The position numbers and the translations under genes are program-made. DNA of 8,345 bases from Clostridia bacterium. Lineage in GTDB: Bacteria; Bacillota_A; Clostridia; Oscillospirales; CAG-382. Below, piece by piece: positions 7,204 to 8,345 of this stretch. The DNA lies in the NCBI GenBank assembly GCA_017614095.1, contig JAGACN010000128.1, positions 1 to 8,345 on the forward strand. Direction: 5' to 3'. Numbering within the stretch: the first letter of the stretch is position 1; every line of letters begins with the position of its first letter. The notes beneath the pieces were generated by a model. It searched no databases. It was given only the letters and a program-made list of their open reading frames with translations, and was not told the origin of the DNA.

Positions 7204-7809
7204 TCAGGCTTCGCCGCGGGCCAGTCCGCAGATGACGCGGGCGGCGCCGTCGATGCCGGTATGGGAAGAATTGATCATCAGATCGTAATTGTCGCGCGCT
7301 CCCCAGGCCCCGTCCGTGAACTCCTCGTAATGGCGCGCGCGGCGGCGGTCGGACTGCGCGATCTCCTTCTTCGCCCGTTCGGGATCCATGCCGTATTCCT
7401 CCACGGCGCGTTTGATCCGGGCGTCCATGTCCGCGTAGATGAAGACGCGGAGCAGATCGGCCGATCCGCGAAGGATATAGTCGGCGCACCGGCCGACGAT
7501 GACACAGGGCTCCTTGGCGAAATCCAGGATGGTCTGCCGCTGCGCGAGGAACACCTGCGTGTTCACGTCCAGCGGGACGCCGGCGGTGTTCAGATAGCCG
7601 TAGCTAGTCCCCATCGCCAGGTCGTACAGGAAGGAACGGGTCAGGGTCTGGTCGTTTTCCTCCACGGCTTCCACAGCCAGTCCGGAATGCTTCGCGGTCT
7701 CGTCGATCAGTTCCCGGTCGTAATACGGAATGCCGAGCGTTTCGGCCACCTTCCGGCCGATGGTGCGCCCGCCGCTGCCGAGTTCGCGTCCGATGGTAAT
7801 AATCTTCAT
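7204..7809 (-). CDS. Cytidylate kinase-like family protein
   Basis: This 201-residue protein matches the cytidylate kinase-like (AAK/Cytidylate_kin2) group. A P-loop-type segment, GRELGSGGRTIG (7-18), comes right after the first beta strand (MKIITI). It is followed by the IPYYDRELI motif (27-35), the central VIVGRCADYIL (103-113), FIYAD (123-127), and a basic lid with QSDRRRARHY (152-161) before the NYDLMINSS strand (174-182). These proteins are P-loop phosphotransferases of the cytoplasm. They are shorter and different from housekeeping Cmk, and their true substrate is generally not established, so I give no gene symbol. The start ATG 7807-7809 is preceded on the minus strand by a G-rich run (complement of 7819-7824). 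It lies 31 bases after the DUF1294 gene and 31 bases before the 1059-residue gene, which suggests one operon. Confidence 0.9.
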   Translation of the reverse strand: MKIITIGRELGSGGRTIGRKVAETLGIPYYDRELIDETAKHSGLAVEAVEENDQTLTRSFLYDLAMGTSYGYLNTAGVPLDVNTQVFLAQRQTILDFAKEPCVIVGRCADYILRGSADLLRVFIYADMDARIKRAVEEYGMDPERAKKEIAQSDRRRARHYEEFTDGAWGARDNYDLMINSSHTGIDGAARVICGLARGEA

Positions 7810-7840
7810 GACTAAGCACCCCCAAAGAAAATCTATAGAA

Positions 7841-8122
7841 TCATTTTTTAAAGCAGAAGATAAAAGCCGCGATCAGGATAGCCGCCTGCAGGAAAAAACC
7901 TGCGACGGCGGAAAGGACGAATTGCGGATGCTTGGACTTGTGCCGGAACAGTCCGATGCCGATCAGCGCGCCCGGCGCGCCGAACAGCCAGGTGAACAGA
8001 AGCAGTGTCCGTTCCCGAATCCGGCGATGTCCGTTTTTCGCATAGATTTTGTCCAGACCGTACAGTACGGCGGTCATGACGGACAGGACCGCTTCCGCGA
8101 CTAAGAGGATCCAGAACAGCAT
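7841..8122 (-). CDS. DUF1294 family small membrane protein
   Basis: This 93-residue protein has about three hydrophobic segments (near 2-22, 40-58 and 68-90). It carries the DUF1294 landmarks: YGLDKIYAKN (21-30), with the conserved Asp-Lys; RRIRERTLL (33-41); the glycine-rich FGAPGALIG (47-55); and FRHKSKHPQF (59-68). The function of DUF1294 proteins is unknown. It is a complete member of usual size, ending in a basic FKK. The ATG at 8120-8122 is preceded on the minus strand by AGGGGGG with about three bases of spacing, a short but usable Shine-Dalgarno. It is the first gene of the probable operon with the kinase-like gene and the 1059-residue gene, and starts downstream of a 17-base dyad. 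Confidence 0.9.
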   Translation of the reverse strand: MLFWILLVAEAVLSVMTAVLYGLDKIYAKNGHRRIRERTLLLFTWLFGAPGALIGIGLFRHKSKHPQFVLSAVAGFFLQAAILIAAFIFCFKK

Positions 8123-8137
8123 ATGCCCCCCTATTCG

Positions 8138-8154
8138 CTGACAGCCGGTGTCAG
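8138..8154. promoter_or_regulatory. Perfect dyad just upstream of the DUF1294 ribosome site
   Basis: CTGACA (8138-8143) and TGTCAG (8149-8154) form a perfect six-base inverted repeat around five bases. It lies in the 63-base gap between the stop of the surface protein and the DUF1294 start, about 15 bases from that start codon. No T run follows on either strand, so it is not a classic terminator. It could be an operator or a hairpin in the DUF1294 leader, or chance. No clear promoter boxes were identified. Confidence 0.35.
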
Positions 8155-8185
8155 AATGTTAGACCAGTTTGTTATCATCGCCGTT

Positions 8186-8345
8186 TTACGCAGACCCTTT
8201 TCTGAGTTTTTTGCGATGAAACAGAATCGCCATTACTATGGCAACAACTGCAAATGCGAAGCAGATACACAAAATGATCAGTATTGTCAGAGAGCTGGCA
8301 GAAGAGCTGCCGTTCTCTGAGTTCTCCGTTGCCGAAACCGAGGAA
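8186..8345 (-). CDS. C-terminal end of a membrane-anchored surface protein (partial)
   Basis: On the minus strand an open frame enters from beyond base 8345 and ends at TAA (complement of 8186-8188). The visible 52 residues are a Ser/Asn/Glu-rich linker (TENSENGSSSASS), a hydrophobic helix of about 24 residues (LTILIILCICFAFAVVAIVMAILF), and a basic tail (HRKKLRKGSA). This is the usual end of a secreted protein held in the membrane by its C-terminus, with the tail in the cytoplasm. There is no LPxTG sortase motif in the visible part. What the protein does cannot be told from this end. Its DNA is distinctly poorer in G+C (about 45% over 8161-8345 by hand count) and its codons are less GC-biased than those of the neighbours. 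Confidence 0.7.
   Translation of the reverse strand, partial: SSVSATENSENGSSSASSLTILIILCICFAFAVVAIVMAILFHRKKLRKGSA

Noticed and set aside
7162..7815. Plus-strand open frame of 217 codons opposite the kinase-like gene
   Set aside because: The minus-strand frame has unmistakable P-loop kinase motifs; this one is its shadow.

Overview
The window looks like a chromosomal segment of a GC-rich, low-GC-ancestry Gram-positive bacterium (Bacillota, perhaps a gut Erysipelotrichia- or Clostridia-type anaerobe). The basis is the protein families present: an AGE-type epimerase, a VTT/PlsC/zinc-ribbon protein, a YfcC carrier, a cytidylate kinase-like protein, DUF1294, and a Lys-rich membrane-anchored zinc-ribbon/TPR protein. 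Strong purine-rich Shine-Dalgarno sequences also fit. The lineage is inference; there is no rRNA or tRNA here to fix it. Most genes are GC-rich (55-70% in lines counted by hand). The last ~185 bases are clearly poorer (about 45%).

Plus strand, left half. The window opens with the last 80 codons of an N-acylglucosamine 2-epimerase family protein. A ~375-base gap follows. It holds a short coding-like stretch (one membrane helix, an in-frame TGA, then a tail resembling the end of an EAL domain), which I read as a decayed gene, and a leader with several possible hairpins. Next come two translationally coupled genes overlapping by ATGA: a 619-residue membrane protein joining a VTT/DedA-like domain to a PlsC-like acyltransferase and a zinc ribbon, and a complete YfcC-family transporter of 480 residues. 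This pair suggests membrane lipid work plus carboxylate or amino-acid transport, but a joint function is not shown.

A strong two-way terminator (3935-3968) separates this block from a convergent minus-strand block.

Minus strand, right half, in transcription order: the C-terminal end of a surface protein with a membrane anchor (partial), a 93-residue DUF1294 membrane protein, a 201-residue cytidylate kinase-like protein, and a 1059-residue single-pass membrane protein with a zinc ribbon, TPR-like helices and a glycine-rich beta-type C-terminus. The last three are spaced by 31 bases each and probably form one operon. The 1059-residue protein is the least explained object in the window and the best candidate for something undescribed. 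I found no CRISPR array, insertion sequence, tRNA, rRNA or attachment site.
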